Assembly: GCF_002895925.1 (NCBI RefSeq)
Contig: NZ_NWUO01000001.1
Location: 248,001 to 312,000, forward strand
Source: Mixta theicola
Lineage (GTDB): Bacteria; Pseudomonadota; Gammaproteobacteria; Enterobacterales; Enterobacteriaceae
Length of the DNA: 64,000 bases
Reading direction: 5' to 3'
A model generated the notes under the pieces. The model saw only the letters and a list, made by a program, of their open reading frames with translations. It did not search any database and had not been told where the DNA came from. The position numbers were made by a program, and so were the translations under genes. Positions 1 to 8,762 of this stretch are shown piece after piece. How positions within the stretch are numbered: position 1 is the first letter of the stretch; each line of letters begins with the position of its first letter.

Positions 1-422
1 TTGCGCGCCGCGATGCGCATAACGGCGATGCCGAACTGGCGTCGGTGGTTTCTAACCTTTCAACCGAAATGCGCCCGGATCCGCAGCTGCGCGAAGCCGC
101 ATTTCGTCTGCTCTGCCTGAATCACTCATTTTTAAGCTATATCTCAGCGTTAGGCGCGCATCGTGAAAAAATAATGCAGCCGGAAATACTGGCGTTGTTG
201 GATGATGCCGTCTGCTATGTTGATGATGTTTTACAGGTGAATGTCGTCAGTGAACAGCAGGCGCAGCAGATGATGAATGAGCTTGCTGCTCGTATTGGCC
301 GTTTTGACAGTGAAGCCGTTCCGCAGGCGCAGCTGGTATTACAACAAATCGGCCTGTTGATTGCGCTGCTGCCCGAAATCGCCCGTCTGAAAAAACAGTT
401 GGCATCCCCTGCCGCCGGTTAG
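1..422 (+). CDS. yccS: YccS C-terminus (FUSC-family membrane protein), partial
   Basis: The reading frame is open from the window edge (codons in phase with base 3) to the TAG at 420-422, so this is the 3' end of a longer gene. The visible ~139 residues are soluble and mostly helical. They resemble the C-terminal cytoplasmic part of YccS, an inner-membrane protein of the FUSC/aromatic-efflux-like superfamily whose function is not well defined. Identification rests on sequence resemblance and on position: in E. coli yccS lies convergent to sxy, as here, where the two stop codons overlap by four bases. No membrane segment is present in the visible part. Confidence 0.8.
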   Translation, partial: ARRDAHNGDAELASVVSNLSTEMRPDPQLREAAFRLLCLNHSFLSYISALGAHREKIMQPEILALLDDAVCYVDDVLQVNVVSEQQAQQMMNELAARIGRFDSEAVPQAQLVLQQIGLLIALLPEIARLKKQLASPAAG

Positions 423-1036
423 TTTTGCCGCCCTTTTTCCCACTGTATGGTGCAATTAAACCAGTTGCGCAGCTCTTCTTTTATCTCTGCAGGCAGTGCC
501 GCCTGATGATGACCGGAAATGGCGCCCTGCAGAGCCATTAAGCAGCTCAGCCCCAGATGCTGGTTAAGCATTCTTAAGCGTAACCAGCAGCTTTTTGCTC
601 CCGCCTCGCGCAGCGCGCATACGCTATCGATGCCAATCTCCCGCAGCAGCATCTCCATTCGGATGCCCATATTAGGCAGATCTTTGAGCCGCACATTATT
701 TCGTCGGGCGTTTTTTTGCCGCCGCGCAAGCGCAAGCGCCGATCTGGACAGCGAGATTAATAACGGTGGGTTATTCCATAACGCTTCATCAATACGGTAA
801 TAACGTAATTTTACCGCCATTCCGCGTTTATCAATAACCAGCGGCGGCAGCGATTGCGTGCGGAGATAACGTTTTAGGGTTTCGCTGGCGCGCAGATAAA
901 GTTCGCCATCGGTAATTAATGCGAACACTACTTTTTCAACGGCCAGACTATAGCCGCCAAATTGCGAACGCACGATGATATTCCCTAATGTCGCCAGCTG
1001 CTGTTTTGACTGAAGTATCCTTTGATAAGAATCCAT
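419..1036 (-). CDS. sxy: Sxy/TfoX competence coactivator
   Basis: This 205-residue protein matches the length (about 209 aa) and two-domain layout of enterobacterial Sxy (TfoX), which acts with CRP at CRP-S promoters to switch on competence and DNA-uptake genes. The N-terminal domain (about 1-105) carries the FGGYSLAVEKVVFALI-type TfoX_N segment. The C-terminal domain (about 115-195) has the LKDLPNMGIRMEMLLREIGI stretch typical of TfoX_C (helix-hairpin-helix-like). Position between yccS and sulA is as in E. coli. A ~200-base AT-rich leader separates its start from sulA; Sxy translation is known to be controlled through its 5' leader in relatives, but no specific structure is claimed here. Confidence 0.9.
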   Translation of the reverse strand: MDSYQRILQSKQQLATLGNIIVRSQFGGYSLAVEKVVFALITDGELYLRASETLKRYLRTQSLPPLVIDKRGMAVKLRYYRIDEALWNNPPLLISLSRSALALARRQKNARRNNVRLKDLPNMGIRMEMLLREIGIDSVCALREAGAKSCWLRLRMLNQHLGLSCLMALQGAISGHHQAALPAEIKEELRNWFNCTIQWEKGRQN

Positions 1037-1208
1037 ATGCTGCTCCTTTTCCTTAAGAAACGTAAACTAACCTGCTGTTTTACAACAGCTAAAACATAGG
1101 CAATTCTTATTAATGGTTCAATTACTAAATGAGCTTGCATTCATTTGCATAATAAAAGTGCGAGACGTTTTCAAAAAATGAGGTTGATCTTCGGTCGTCA
1201 GCGCATTA

Positions 1209-1224
1209 CTGTATATACATACAG
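1209..1224. promoter_or_regulatory. LexA (SOS) box of sulA
   Basis: CTGTATATACATACAG is a perfect match to the LexA consensus CTGT-N8-ACAG. It lies 21 bases before the sulA ATG at 1246, so LexA bound here would cover the sulA promoter. Confidence 0.93.
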
Positions 1225-1245
1225 TAACCTCATGAGCTGATAATC

Positions 1246-1752
1246 ATGCGTACTCATTTACTGAAGTCTTCTTTTGCTCGTTCTGCTTTGCCTGGTCATT
1301 CTCGCGTTGCCGTATCGCCGGTTTTGACTACCGGCTGGGTTAGCGAGTTAAGCTATAGTGAAGCTCAGCCAGGACTAACGCAGCTGTTACTCCTGCCGCT
1401 ATTACAGCAGCTGGGTACGCAGTCGCGCTGGCAGCTTTGGCTAACGCCGCCGCAAAAGATCAGTCGGCACTGGCTCAAGGCTTCCGGCTTGCCGCTGAAT
1501 AAAATGATGCAGATCCCTTATCATCAGGAGTTCAGTACGGTTGAAGCGATGGTTAGAGCGTTGCAAACGGGGAATTACAGCGTGGTTTTAGGCTGGTTTG
1601 CTGAAGATATTAGCGAAAAAGATCGTCGTCGGCTGGAAGAAGCGGCTTCTGCAGGTCAGGCACTGGGTCTCATAATGCGGCCACAATCCGGTGCGTCTTG
1701 TTCCAGCGGACAAAAAAATCGGTTGAAAATTCACTCAACTTTGTATCATTAA
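1246..1752 (+). CDS. sulA: SulA, SOS-induced cell division inhibitor
   Basis: This 168-residue protein is of the usual SulA length (169 aa in E. coli). SulA binds FtsZ monomers and blocks Z-ring assembly during DNA damage; Lon normally degrades it. The conserved core (about 28-140) includes GWVSELSYSEAQPGLTQLLLLP, then WLTPPQ, and a WFAEDISEKDRRRLEEAA-like segment. The start at 1246 follows directly after a perfect LexA box, and the gene sits between sxy and ompA as in E. coli. The C-terminal tail, which in E. coli ends in His-Tyr and is read by Lon, ends here in Leu-Tyr-His. Confidence 0.93.
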   Translation: MRTHLLKSSFARSALPGHSRVAVSPVLTTGWVSELSYSEAQPGLTQLLLLPLLQQLGTQSRWQLWLTPPQKISRHWLKASGLPLNKMMQIPYHQEFSTVEAMVRALQTGNYSVVLGWFAEDISEKDRRRLEEAASAGQALGLIMRPQSGASCSSGQKNRLKIHSTLYH

Positions 1753-1975
1753 GTAAATATAAGATAAATCTCAGCTAAAAATCCTCACTTTCTACTGATA
1801 ACCCGCTGATTCTACTCTCACGCGGCCAGGCCTCGCTTCCGCCGCGCTAATTCAGGTTTTTTTTGCCGCTAAAACAGGCAGCCATTGTTAAAATTTGTGT
1901 ACGAAACGCCCTTTTTTTGCTGACCGTCTTCACAACTTACTTGTAAGTTTCTCGCCACGTTGTAGACTTTATCTC

Positions 1976-2102
1976 GCCAGGGTGCTCAATAACCTCCGTT
2001 TTCCGGTAGAGTAATAATCGAGCAAAAGGACCCGGCGAAGGATTACAACCAAGAGCTTACTTTAAGCTCCTTGCCTATTTGGATGATAACGAGGCGCAAA
2101 AA
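1976..2102 (+). promoter_or_regulatory. ompA 5' untranslated leader with stabilising hairpin and MicA-type target region
   Basis: From the GCCAGGGTGCTC block to the ATG, this stretch closely resembles the E. coli ompA leader, which is about 130 nt and makes the mRNA long-lived. A hairpin with arms GAGCTT (2053-2058) and AAGCTC (2064-2069) corresponds to the known second leader stem-loop. The single-stranded end GATAACGAGGCGCAAAAA holds the ribosome-binding site and, in relatives, the MicA sRNA target. The rest of the 350-base sulA-ompA gap (1753-1975) shows no gene. Confidence 0.7.
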
Positions 2103-3176
2103 ATGAAAAAGACAGCTATCGCAATTGCAGTGGCACTGGCTGGCTTCGCTACCGTAGCGCAGGCCGCACCGAAAGATGACACCTGGTACACCGGTGCCAA
2201 ACTGGGCTGGTCTCAGTATCACGATACTGGTTACTACGGTAACAACTACGTGAACAACGATGGCCCGACTCACGAAAGCCAGCTGGGCGCTGGTGCATTC
2301 GTAGGTTATCAGGCTAACCCATACTTAGGCTTTGAGCTGGGTTACGACTGGCTTGGTCGTATGCCTAACAAAGGCGACGTAGTTAACGGCGCATTTAAAG
2401 CACAGGGCATCCAGCTGGCAGCGAAACTGAGCTACCCGATCATGGATGACCTGGACGTATATACCCGTCTGGGTGGTATGGTATGGCGCGCTGACTCTAC
2501 TCAGCACGTTGTTGGTACCGACATCAGCCGTAACGACCACGACACCGGCGTTTCTCCGCTGGCAGCCGTTGGCGTTGAATACGCGCTGAACAAAAACTGG
2601 GCTACCCGTCTGGACTACCAGTGGGTTAACAACATCGGTGACGCGGGTACCGTTGGTACACGTCCTGATAACGCCATGCTGAGCGTAGGCCTGTCTTACC
2701 GTTTCGGTCAGGATGAAGCAGCAGCTCCGGTTGTAGCCCCGGCTCCGGCTCCGGCTCCGGTTGTTGAAACCAAGCACTTCACTCTGAAATCAGACGTGCT
2801 GTTCAACTTCAACAAAGCGACTCTGAAAGGCGAAGGCCAGCAGGCGCTGGATCAGCTGTACACTCAGCTGAGCTCAATGGATCCGAAAGACGGTTCCGTT
2901 GTTGTTCTGGGCTTCACTGACCGTATCGGTTCAGATCAGTACAACCAGAAGCTGTCTGAAAAACGCGCTCAGTCCGTGGTTGACTACCTGGTATCTAAAG
3001 GTATCCCGGCTAACAAAATCTCTGCACGTGGCATGGGTGAATCTAACCCGGTTACCGGCAACACCTGTGACAGCGTGAAAGGCCGTAACGCCCTGATCGA
3101 CTGCCTGGGCCCGGACCGTCGCGTAGAAATCGAAGTTAAAGGTCTGAAAGACGTTGTTACTCAGCCGCAGGCTTAA
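2103..3176 (+). CDS. ompA: Outer membrane protein A
   Basis: A 357-residue OmpA. The start at 2103 is chosen over an in-frame ATG at 2079 because it follows GAGGCGCAAAAA and gives the standard signal peptide (residues 1-21, cleaved after VAQA). Residues ~22-200 form the eight-stranded barrel, ending near LSYRFGQ. A Pro/Ala linker (APAPAPAPV) follows. The C-terminal OmpA-like domain (~230-350) has the peptidoglycan-binding [14 protein letters not shown] and [19 protein letters not shown] motifs and two Cys residues that form the usual disulfide. OmpA anchors the outer membrane to peptidoglycan. Codon use is strongly biased toward optimal codons, as expected for a highly expressed gene. Confidence 0.98.
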   Translation: MKKTAIAIAVALAGFATVAQAAPKDDTWYTGAKLGWSQYHDTGYYGNNYVNNDGPTHESQLGAGAFVGYQANPYLGFELGYDWLGRMPNKGDVVNGAFKAQGIQLAAKLSYPIMDDLDVYTRLGGMVWRADSTQHVVGTDISRNDHDTGVSPLAAVGVEYALNKNWATRLDYQWVNNIGDAGTVGTRPDNAMLSVGLSYRFGQDEAAAPVVAPAPAPAPVVETKHFTLKSDVLFNFNKATLKGEGQQALDQLYTQLSSMDPKDGSVVVLGFTDRIGSDQYNQKLSEKRAQSVVDYLVSKGIPANKISARGMGESNPVTGNTCDSVKGRNALIDCLGPDRRVEIEVKGLKDVVTQPQA

Positions 3177-3185
3177 GTGACTCGT

Positions 3186-3216
3186 AAAAAAAACCCCGCT
3201 CCGGCGGGGTTTTTTA
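3186..3216 (+). terminator. Rho-independent terminator of ompA
   Basis: AACCCCGC-TCC-GGCGGGGTT-type stem followed by a run of T residues, nine bases past the ompA stop. Confidence 0.9.
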
Positions 3217-3252
3217 TTGGCTGCTTCATCAGAAAAACGTTAACTTACTGCA

Positions 3253-3714
3253 TTAACTCACGTCATCCTTGCCCAAAATAGCCTGCAGATCCTGACGTAG
3301 CGTCGACATCTGACTGGCATATTTTTCTTTCCGCTCAGCATCCTCAATTAACTGGACGATAGTATCCGATAACGTACCGTTGCGACGCTGCGCCAGGCCC
3401 GCCAGCCTTTGCCACACCAGATATTCCAAATCGATCGATTTCTTACGCGTATGCTGATGCTCGGCATTAAAGTGACGTTTACGGCGCGCGCGAATCGTCT
3501 GCTTCATACGATTTTCCAGTGCCGGATTAATATGTAACTCAATCCATTTCAGCACGTCTATCGGATGGTTTTCCATCGCCAGCAAAGCCTTAACGGCTTC
3601 CTGAGCGGCGCTGATTTCAACGTATCGGGTGATCGCCTCACCCTCCCGGTATTTTTTTACCAGGTATTTCCATTTCCATCCGCTTTCAAGATTTTCCAGC
3701 TGCTGATATTTCAT
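3253..3714 (-). CDS. matP: MatP, Ter macrodomain organiser
   Basis: A 153-residue protein (MatP is 150 aa in E. coli). The start at 3714 gives the typical N-terminus [20 protein letters not shown]; the frame runs nine codons further upstream without a better start. The N-terminal four-helix region is followed by a ribbon-helix-helix segment (about 95-145, [21 protein letters not shown] then [18 protein letters not shown]) that reads matS sites, and a C-terminal coiled coil. MatP compacts the replication terminus region and links it to ZapB and the divisome. It diverges from ycbZ, as in E. coli. Confidence 0.95.
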   Translation of the reverse strand: MKYQQLENLESGWKWKYLVKKYREGEAITRYVEISAAQEAVKALLAMENHPIDVLKWIELHINPALENRMKQTIRARRKRHFNAEHQHTRKKSIDLEYLVWQRLAGLAQRRNGTLSDTIVQLIEDAERKEKYASQMSTLRQDLQAILGKDDVS

Positions 3715-3895
3715 CGGAATCTCATCATGAGCAGGTAACAAACTAAGAATAACAGCTTTTTTATCACTTGCGGCAGAGAAAGGCGCGGCGACGCCTTACG
3801 TGTCCGGTTCAGAAACAGTCAGATCTCTGCCGTGCGTAACAGCCTGAAAAGCTGTATAATCGCGCTTTTCATTTATCCAGACAAATACGATTATT

Positions 3896-5644
3896 TTGAC
3901 CAGCAACCGACTTGCATGGCAGGCGCTACAGCCTGATGCCGAAAGCTTCCAGTCTCTTTTTTCCCGCGTCTTTAGCGATAATGTCGGCGATACTTTGCCT
4001 GACGTTCAGCCTCGTCTGTTTGATGCAGCCAGTCTGCTGCAGAACAGCAGCGCGCCTTTTTCACTGATGCTGATCCGCTGTGCGGAAAACAGTGAGAGTC
4101 TGTCACTGCTGGCGCAGACATTACAGCATAACAGTAGCCAGACGGAAGAGCTTTACGGCGGTAACTATCTGATTAATGACGATCGGATAACCTGGCAGCC
4201 TGCAAAATCAGCAGATGCCCCCTTTGCCAGCCGCGGCGGCGTACATTTTGCCGACTGGATCGAGTCTGAACGGCTGTTTGGCTGCGTGCGTATTTTTTCC
4301 CAACGTATCAGTTTGCAGCCCGGCCTGATCCATCAGGCTAACGGCGGCATTTTAATGCTTTCACTGCGTACGCTGCTGGCACAGCCGCTGCTGTGGCTGC
4401 GGCTGAAGCAGACTATCGCCCAGCAGCGTTTCGACTGGCTGTCGCCCGATGAATCGCGCCCGCTGCCGATCACCATTCCGTCAATGCCGCTGCAGCTAAA
4501 GCTGGTGCTGTGCGGTGACCGTGAGGCGATGGCTGATTTTCAGGAAATGGAGCCTGAGCTGGCGGCGCTGGCTATCTACAGCGAATATGAAGAGAGCCTG
4601 CAGCTTGAAGACGCAGAAGATATGGCGTTATGGTGCCGCTGGATAACCGCGCTGGCGCAGCAGGCGAACCTGCCGCCGATTGCCGCCGACTTCTGGCCCG
4701 TCCTGTTGCAGGAAGCCGTACGCTATAGCGGCGATCGCGACACGCTTCCGCTTTGCCCGGCCTGGCTTGGCCGCCAGCTGCGCGATGCCGCTCTGTATGG
4801 TGAAAAGCTGGACGCTGCCGCGTTACAGGCCGCACTGGATGCGCGCGTCTGGCGTGAAAGTTTCCTGCCGGAGCGTATGCGCGATGAAATTCTCCTCGAG
4901 CAAATTCTCATCGAGACGGAAGGCGCCGTAGTGGGACAAATCAACGGCCTGTCGGTCATTGAATTTCCCGGACATCCTCGCGCGTTCGGCGATCCTTCGC
5001 GTATCAGCTGTGTAGTACATATTGGCGATGGCGAATTCACTGACGTTGAGCGGAAGGCTGAGCTGGGCGGAAATATTCATGCTAAAGGCATGATGATTAT
5101 GCAGGCGTTTTTGATGGCGGAACTGGAGCTCGATCAGCAGCTGCCCTTCTCGGCTTCGCTGGTATTTGAGCAATCCTATTCGGAAGTGGACGGCGATAGC
5201 GCCTCCCTTGCCGAACTTTGCGCGCTGGTCAGCGCCCTGGCCGAACAGCCCATTAATCAGCAAATTGCGGTAACCGGCTCAGTCGATCAGTTCGGTCATG
5301 TGCAGCCGGTAGGCGGCCTGAATGAAAAGATCGAAGGCTTTTTCGATGTCTGTCAGCAGCGCGGCTTAACCGGTCAGCAGGGCGTTATTATTCCCGCCGC
5401 CAACGTGCGTCATCTCTGTTTGCAACAGCAAATCGTCGATGCGGTACAGGCTGGAGAGTTTCATATCTGGGCCGTCAGCGAGGTGGATGAAGCGCTGCCT
5501 TTATTGACCGGCGTTGCCTGGAAACAGGACGATGCACCCTGCCTGTTACAAACTATTCAGGCGCGCATCACAGAATTTAATCAGCAGGAGGCGCGCCAGC
5601 GTCCCTGGCCTCTGCGTTGGCTAAACTGGTTTAACCACAGCTGA
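3896..5644 (+). CDS. ycbZ: Lon-family ATP-independent protease-like protein YcbZ (LonH)
   Basis: The 582-residue protein has a degenerate N-terminal AAA-like half and a C-terminal Lon protease (S16) domain (about 350-560). The catalytic Ser lies in DGDSASLAEL and the partner Lys in GGLNEKIEG, the Ser-Lys dyad pattern of the family. No intact Walker A motif was seen. The chosen start is TTG at 3896, which gives MTSNRLAWQAL, collinear with E. coli YcbZ (586 aa). The downstream neighbour fabA has its FadR-like site overlapping the ycbZ stop codon. Substrates are not known from the sequence. Confidence 0.9.
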   Translation: MTSNRLAWQALQPDAESFQSLFSRVFSDNVGDTLPDVQPRLFDAASLLQNSSAPFSLMLIRCAENSESLSLLAQTLQHNSSQTEELYGGNYLINDDRITWQPAKSADAPFASRGGVHFADWIESERLFGCVRIFSQRISLQPGLIHQANGGILMLSLRTLLAQPLLWLRLKQTIAQQRFDWLSPDESRPLPITIPSMPLQLKLVLCGDREAMADFQEMEPELAALAIYSEYEESLQLEDAEDMALWCRWITALAQQANLPPIAADFWPVLLQEAVRYSGDRDTLPLCPAWLGRQLRDAALYGEKLDAAALQAALDARVWRESFLPERMRDEILLEQILIETEGAVVGQINGLSVIEFPGHPRAFGDPSRISCVVHIGDGEFTDVERKAELGGNIHAKGMMIMQAFLMAELELDQQLPFSASLVFEQSYSEVDGDSASLAELCALVSALAEQPINQQIAVTGSVDQFGHVQPVGGLNEKIEGFFDVCQQRGLTGQQGVIIPAANVRHLCLQQQIVDAVQAGEFHIWAVSEVDEALPLLTGVAWKQDDAPCLLQTIQARITEFNQQEARQRPWPLRWLNWFNHS

Positions 5645-5655
5645 TCGGAGTTGTT
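5639..5655. promoter_or_regulatory. FadR-like site upstream of fabA
   Basis: AGCTGATCGGAGTTGTT resembles the FadR activator site of E. coli fabA (recalled as AACTGATCGGACTTGTT). It overlaps the ycbZ stop codon. FadR activates fabA when long-chain acyl-CoA is low. Confidence 0.75.
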
Positions 5656-5675
5656 CAGCTTACAGCTGTTAGCTA
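5656..5675. promoter_or_regulatory. FabR-like site upstream of fabA
   Basis: CAGCTTACAGCTGTTAGCTA resembles the FabR repressor site of E. coli fabA (AGCGTACA..TGTTAGCT), directly adjacent to the FadR-like site, the same arrangement as in E. coli. Confidence 0.7.
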
Positions 5676-5711
5676 ATGTTCATGATTCATTAAAAAAAGG
5701 CTTATTAAAAC

Positions 5712-6230
5712 ATGGTAGAGAAACGCGAGTCCTATACAAAAGAAGACTTAATTGCCTCTGGTCGCGGTGAATTGTTTGGCGCTGAAGGCCCGCCGCTGCC
5801 GTCCGGCAACATGCTGATGATGGACCGCGTGGTCAAAATGAGCGAAGAAGGCGGTAACTATAATAAAGGTTATGTAGAAGCAGAGCTGGATATCAACCCC
5901 GACCTCTGGTTCTTCGCCTGCCACTTTATCGGCGATCCGGTAATGCCGGGCTGTCTGGGTCTGGATGCGATGTGGCAGCTGGTTGGTTTCTATCTTGGCT
6001 GGCTGGGCGCCGAAGGCAAAGGCCGCGCGCTGGGCGTAGGCGAAGTGAAATTTACCGGTCAGGTTCTGCCTGGCGCCAAAAAAGTGACCTACCGTATTCA
6101 CTTCAAGCGTGTTATCAACCGTAAGCTGGTTATGGGCGTGGCCGATGGCGAAGTGCTGGTTGACGGTAATGTTATTTATAACGCCAGCGATCTGAAAGTG
6201 GGTCTGTTTAAAGACACCACCGCATTCTAG
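5712..6230 (+). CDS. fabA: 3-hydroxydecanoyl-ACP dehydratase/isomerase
   Basis: A 172-residue FabA, the same length as E. coli. It dehydrates 3-hydroxyacyl-ACP and isomerises trans-2- to cis-3-decenoyl-ACP, the branch point of unsaturated fatty acid synthesis in the cytoplasm. The hot-dog fold active site is intact: His71 in [11 protein letters not shown] and Asp85 in [10 protein letters not shown]. Regulation by FadR and FabR is suggested by adjacent sites upstream. A strong terminator follows. In E. coli the next gene is rmf; here about 30 kb of accessory DNA intervenes. Confidence 0.98.
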   Translation: MVEKRESYTKEDLIASGRGELFGAEGPPLPSGNMLMMDRVVKMSEEGGNYNKGYVEAELDINPDLWFFACHFIGDPVMPGCLGLDAMWQLVGFYLGWLGAEGKGRALGVGEVKFTGQVLPGAKKVTYRIHFKRVINRKLVMGVADGEVLVDGNVIYNASDLKVGLFKDTTAF

Positions 6231-6255
6231 CCGTAACTTGTTAACTTATTGATTC

Positions 6256-6288
6256 AAAAGGCGCAGCGGGAATCCCCCTGCGCCTTTT
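6256..6288 (+). terminator. Rho-independent terminator of fabA
   Basis: Perfect arms AAAAGGCGCAG (6256-6266) and CTGCGCCTTTT (6278-6288). It marks the left edge of the accessory region. The remaining 190 bases before the PadR operator hold no supported gene. Confidence 0.9.
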
Positions 6289-6482
6289 CTGTTTGCGTGT
6301 TGCCCGGCATTTTTCATGACATAGCTGAATGCGAAACTATGCACAGGCCCGGTAAAGCCCCCAACCCCGGTATGTCCCAAACCTGTCCCGGTGGATTTGC
6401 TCCCTGTCTATCCACGCCTTTTTTCTCTTTATTATTAAAAAAACGGACACGAAAAACGGCAACGTTGCTATTGCATTTAATT

Positions 6483-6528
6483 ATCGTAAGATATATAACT
6501 TCGAATATCTTACGATACAGTCGTAAGA
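6483..6528. promoter_or_regulatory. Triple-copy PadR-type operator upstream of the His-rich PadR gene
   Basis: A perfect 12-bp inverted repeat, ATCGTAAGATAT (6483-6494) and ATATCTTACGAT (6505-6516), has a 10-bp spacer. Its right arm also forms a second perfect inverted repeat, TCTTACGA (6508-6515) with TCGTAAGA (6521-6528), spacer 5. The element TCGTAAGA therefore occurs three times in alternating orientation, ending 22 bases before the regulator's ATG. Position implies autoregulation. Confidence 0.85.
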
Positions 6529-6550
6529 CATAATTAATCAGGAGAGTGTT

Positions 6551-7288
6551 ATGTTTAGAGATATGCTTAATGAACGCCGTGGCGGTAGTGGCCGATCACG
6601 CCCGAACCGTAATGAATATGCCGATCGGGCGGAAAGCGGTGAAGAGAAGCTGGATATGAAGGTTGGCCAGCGGCATCAGGCGATGCGTGGCGAGCGTCAT
6701 CATCACCGTTTTGCCGGGCCTCATGGCGGCCGTCACGAGGGTCAACGCGGACATCGCCGTGGCGGTGGTGATTCCGGCCAACGCGATCGCCCTTCTTTCC
6801 TTCGCGGCCGTAAATTTGGTGCGGATGAGTTACAGATTTTATTGCTGACGTTTTTGAAACAGCAGGCCAGTTACGGCTATGAGCTGATCAAGTCACTGGC
6901 TGAAAAAAGCGGCGGTTTTTATACGCCAAGTCCTGGCGTGATTTATCCAGCCCTGACTTATCTTGAAGATGTGGGTCATGTGAGCGTGCAGCAGGAAGGT
7001 AACCGAAAACGCTACGCGATTAATGAGCAGGGTGAAAGCTGGCTGGCCGACAATCAGGCAATAGCTGATGCGTTGCTCGCCCGGCTAGCGTTGTTTGCCC
7101 AGCAGAGTGAAACCGTGAATCAGGCAATAGTTGAGCAACGCCAGCCGTTTGAGGCTTCGCTGATGCAGGCGCTCCATGAACTGCGTAGCCAGTTACATCG
7201 CTATCATGGCAGTGATGAAGAGACGCAGCGACAGGTTGCCGTCATTTTGCAACAAACGCTCGCCCAGCTTAAATCTGTCGGCGCTTGA
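6551..7288 (+). CDS. PadR-family regulator with His/Arg-rich N-terminus (YqjI-like)
   Basis: A 245-residue regulator. Residues ~1-88 are low-complexity and rich in Arg, Gly and His (His at 42, 50-52, 58, 62, 68), reminiscent of the metal-binding N-terminus of E. coli YqjI, a nickel-responsive PadR protein. Residues ~90-165 are the PadR winged helix, with QASYGYELIKSLAEKSGG and YTPSPGVIYPALTYLEDVG. The C-terminal ~75 residues are helical, as for dimerisation. The start follows AGGAG with good spacing. A three-copy palindromic operator directly upstream suggests self-repression. No partner gene is attached: a terminator follows. The metal-sensing role is inference from the His-rich tail and YqjI resemblance. 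Confidence 0.8.
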   Translation: MFRDMLNERRGGSGRSRPNRNEYADRAESGEEKLDMKVGQRHQAMRGERHHHRFAGPHGGRHEGQRGHRRGGGDSGQRDRPSFLRGRKFGADELQILLLTFLKQQASYGYELIKSLAEKSGGFYTPSPGVIYPALTYLEDVGHVSVQQEGNRKRYAINEQGESWLADNQAIADALLARLALFAQQSETVNQAIVEQRQPFEASLMQALHELRSQLHRYHGSDEETQRQVAVILQQTLAQLKSVGA

Positions 7289-7376
7289 TTTGCGCTGAAA
7301 GCGCACTAACAGGCGATGCCTGCAACCTCTTTTTTTGCCACCCGCCGTTCCTTTACTAACGGTACGAACCCCTCAT

Positions 7377-7412
7377 AAAAGGCGTTTAGCTCCCCGTCGC
7401 TAAACGCCTTTT
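7377..7412 (+). terminator. Rho-independent terminator after the His-rich PadR gene
   Basis: Arms AAAAGGCGTTTAGC and GCTAAACGCCTTTT enclose TCCCCGTC and are followed by more T residues. Confidence 0.9.
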
Positions 7413-7495
7413 TTCTTTGCCTGAAGCGGTATTTCAACGTTTTTTAATCTTCATTCTGAACTGTGCGCTTGATCGCCAATTCACCGTACATAATG

Positions 7496-7522
7496 AGATA
7501 TATCTATTAATACGATATATCT
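7496..7522. promoter_or_regulatory. Two-box operator 1 (putative PadR-DUF2218 site) before the dioxygenase operon
   Basis: Boxes AGATATATCT (7496-7505) and CGATATATCT (7513-7522) are exactly 17 bp apart. The same two-box arrangement recurs at 18907-18933 before the SDR operon (three mismatches over the element) and, more diverged, at 13419-13445 before the padR-DUF2218 gene. The shared spacing points to one regulator. Confidence 0.8.
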
Positions 7523-7649
7523 AAATTCACCTGCTTTCCTGTTACCGAAGTCAGTTGTAGTAACCGGGACAAAAAACGGGCCGGCAGCGTTATCGCTGGC
7601 TCAAATAACCATACTGACAATCGCTTCGTCTGAAAGAGAGAACGCGCCC

Positions 7650-8663
7650 ATGCCACAGATTGATGAGTTGGTTTTGGATCCCCCCTTTAACGTGACGCGT
7701 GCCAGCCACGTCGTTCTTAACGTCCGTGACCTCAATGCCAGCAGGCAGTTCTATACCGAGCTGGTCGGGTTAGTTGTAAGTGATGAAGATGATAGTGCGG
7801 TGTATTTACGCGGCCTTGAAGAGCGCGGGCACCACAGTTTAGTGCTGCGTGCATCATCTGAAGCGACATGTGCATCTATCGGTATGCGCGTACGTAATGA
7901 AGAGGATATTTATCAGGCACAGGACTATTTTGCTGAACAGGGCAAAACGGCGGCGCTGGTTGACGTGCCTTACCAGGGACTTACTTTGCGCGTCAGCGAC
8001 GATGTCGGCGTGCCGCTCGAACTTTGCGCATCAATGGAACCGCGTGAGCGGATGCTAAAACAGTATCAGCATTATCATGGGGCCAGCGCACAGCGTCTTG
8101 ATCACTACCAGCTGCAGGTCAGCGATGTTCGCAAGGCGTGGTGGTTCTATCAGATGCTTGGATTTCGTGTCAGTGAATATACCTATTCGAATATCAAAGA
8201 AATGCAGCATTTATGGGGCGTCTGGTTGCAACGAAAAGGCAACCCGCACGATATTGTCTTCACCCAGGGGCCGGGCCCACGCCTGCATCACTTTGCTTAT
8301 ACCCTGCCGGATTCCAACGATATGATCCGCGCCTGTGACGTTGCCGGTGCGTTAGGCTACGCGTCCAGCCTGGAACGGGGTCCTGGCCGACACGGTATCA
8401 GTGGCGCGCTGTTTCTCTATTTCCGCGATCCTGACGGGCATCGTATCGAATTGTTCAATACCCATTATCAGCATATCGATCTGGAACCGGCGCTCGGCTG
8501 GGATCTGGCCGATCCTAAACGGGCCGATCAGTGGGGGCTTCCTGCCCAGAATAAATGGTTTACCGAAGCCACTTCATTCGCCGATGTGGCTGTCACTCAA
8601 CCGGAAATCCGCGTCGATCCCCCTACGCTGGAACGTTTTCTTGCCCTGGCTAACGATGGTTAA
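7650..8663 (+). CDS. Type I extradiol ring-cleavage dioxygenase (homoprotocatechuate 2,3-dioxygenase-like)
   Basis: A 337-residue protein with two tandem VOC (glyoxalase-fold) modules, about 15-130 and 150-280. The Fe(II) ligand set is visible in the C-terminal module: His152 (LDHYQLQVSD), His214 (RLHHFAY) and Glu267 (RIELFN), with the second-sphere His200 (NPHDIVF). This spacing is nearly that of bacterial homoprotocatechuate 2,3-dioxygenases (His155, His214, Glu267, His200). It would open a catechol-like ring next to the two hydroxyls. It is the first gene of a four-gene operon with an MFS carrier, an FAD hydroxylase and an amidohydrolase, downstream of two-box operator 1. The exact substrate cannot be told from sequence. 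Confidence 0.85.
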   Translation: MPQIDELVLDPPFNVTRASHVVLNVRDLNASRQFYTELVGLVVSDEDDSAVYLRGLEERGHHSLVLRASSEATCASIGMRVRNEEDIYQAQDYFAEQGKTAALVDVPYQGLTLRVSDDVGVPLELCASMEPRERMLKQYQHYHGASAQRLDHYQLQVSDVRKAWWFYQMLGFRVSEYTYSNIKEMQHLWGVWLQRKGNPHDIVFTQGPGPRLHHFAYTLPDSNDMIRACDVAGALGYASSLERGPGRHGISGALFLYFRDPDGHRIELFNTHYQHIDLEPALGWDLADPKRADQWGLPAQNKWFTEATSFADVAVTQPEIRVDPPTLERFLALANDG

Positions 8664-8762
8664 CCGTTCTGCAGTAACGCTGTAATACGCGTGGCGCAAT
8701 GCCCGCTACCCCACTGTTTTTGCATTAGCAGACTGTGTTATCAGCTATAGGGAGTCAGGATC

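Noticed and set aside
2043-2273. Minus-strand open frames across ompA (2043-2273, 2325-2777)
   Set aside because: They are shadows of the strongly codon-biased ompA gene and have no ribosome-binding sites.
6249-6533. 94-codon plus-strand frame after fabA
   Set aside because: It runs through the fabA terminator and into the PadR operator, with no ribosome-binding site.
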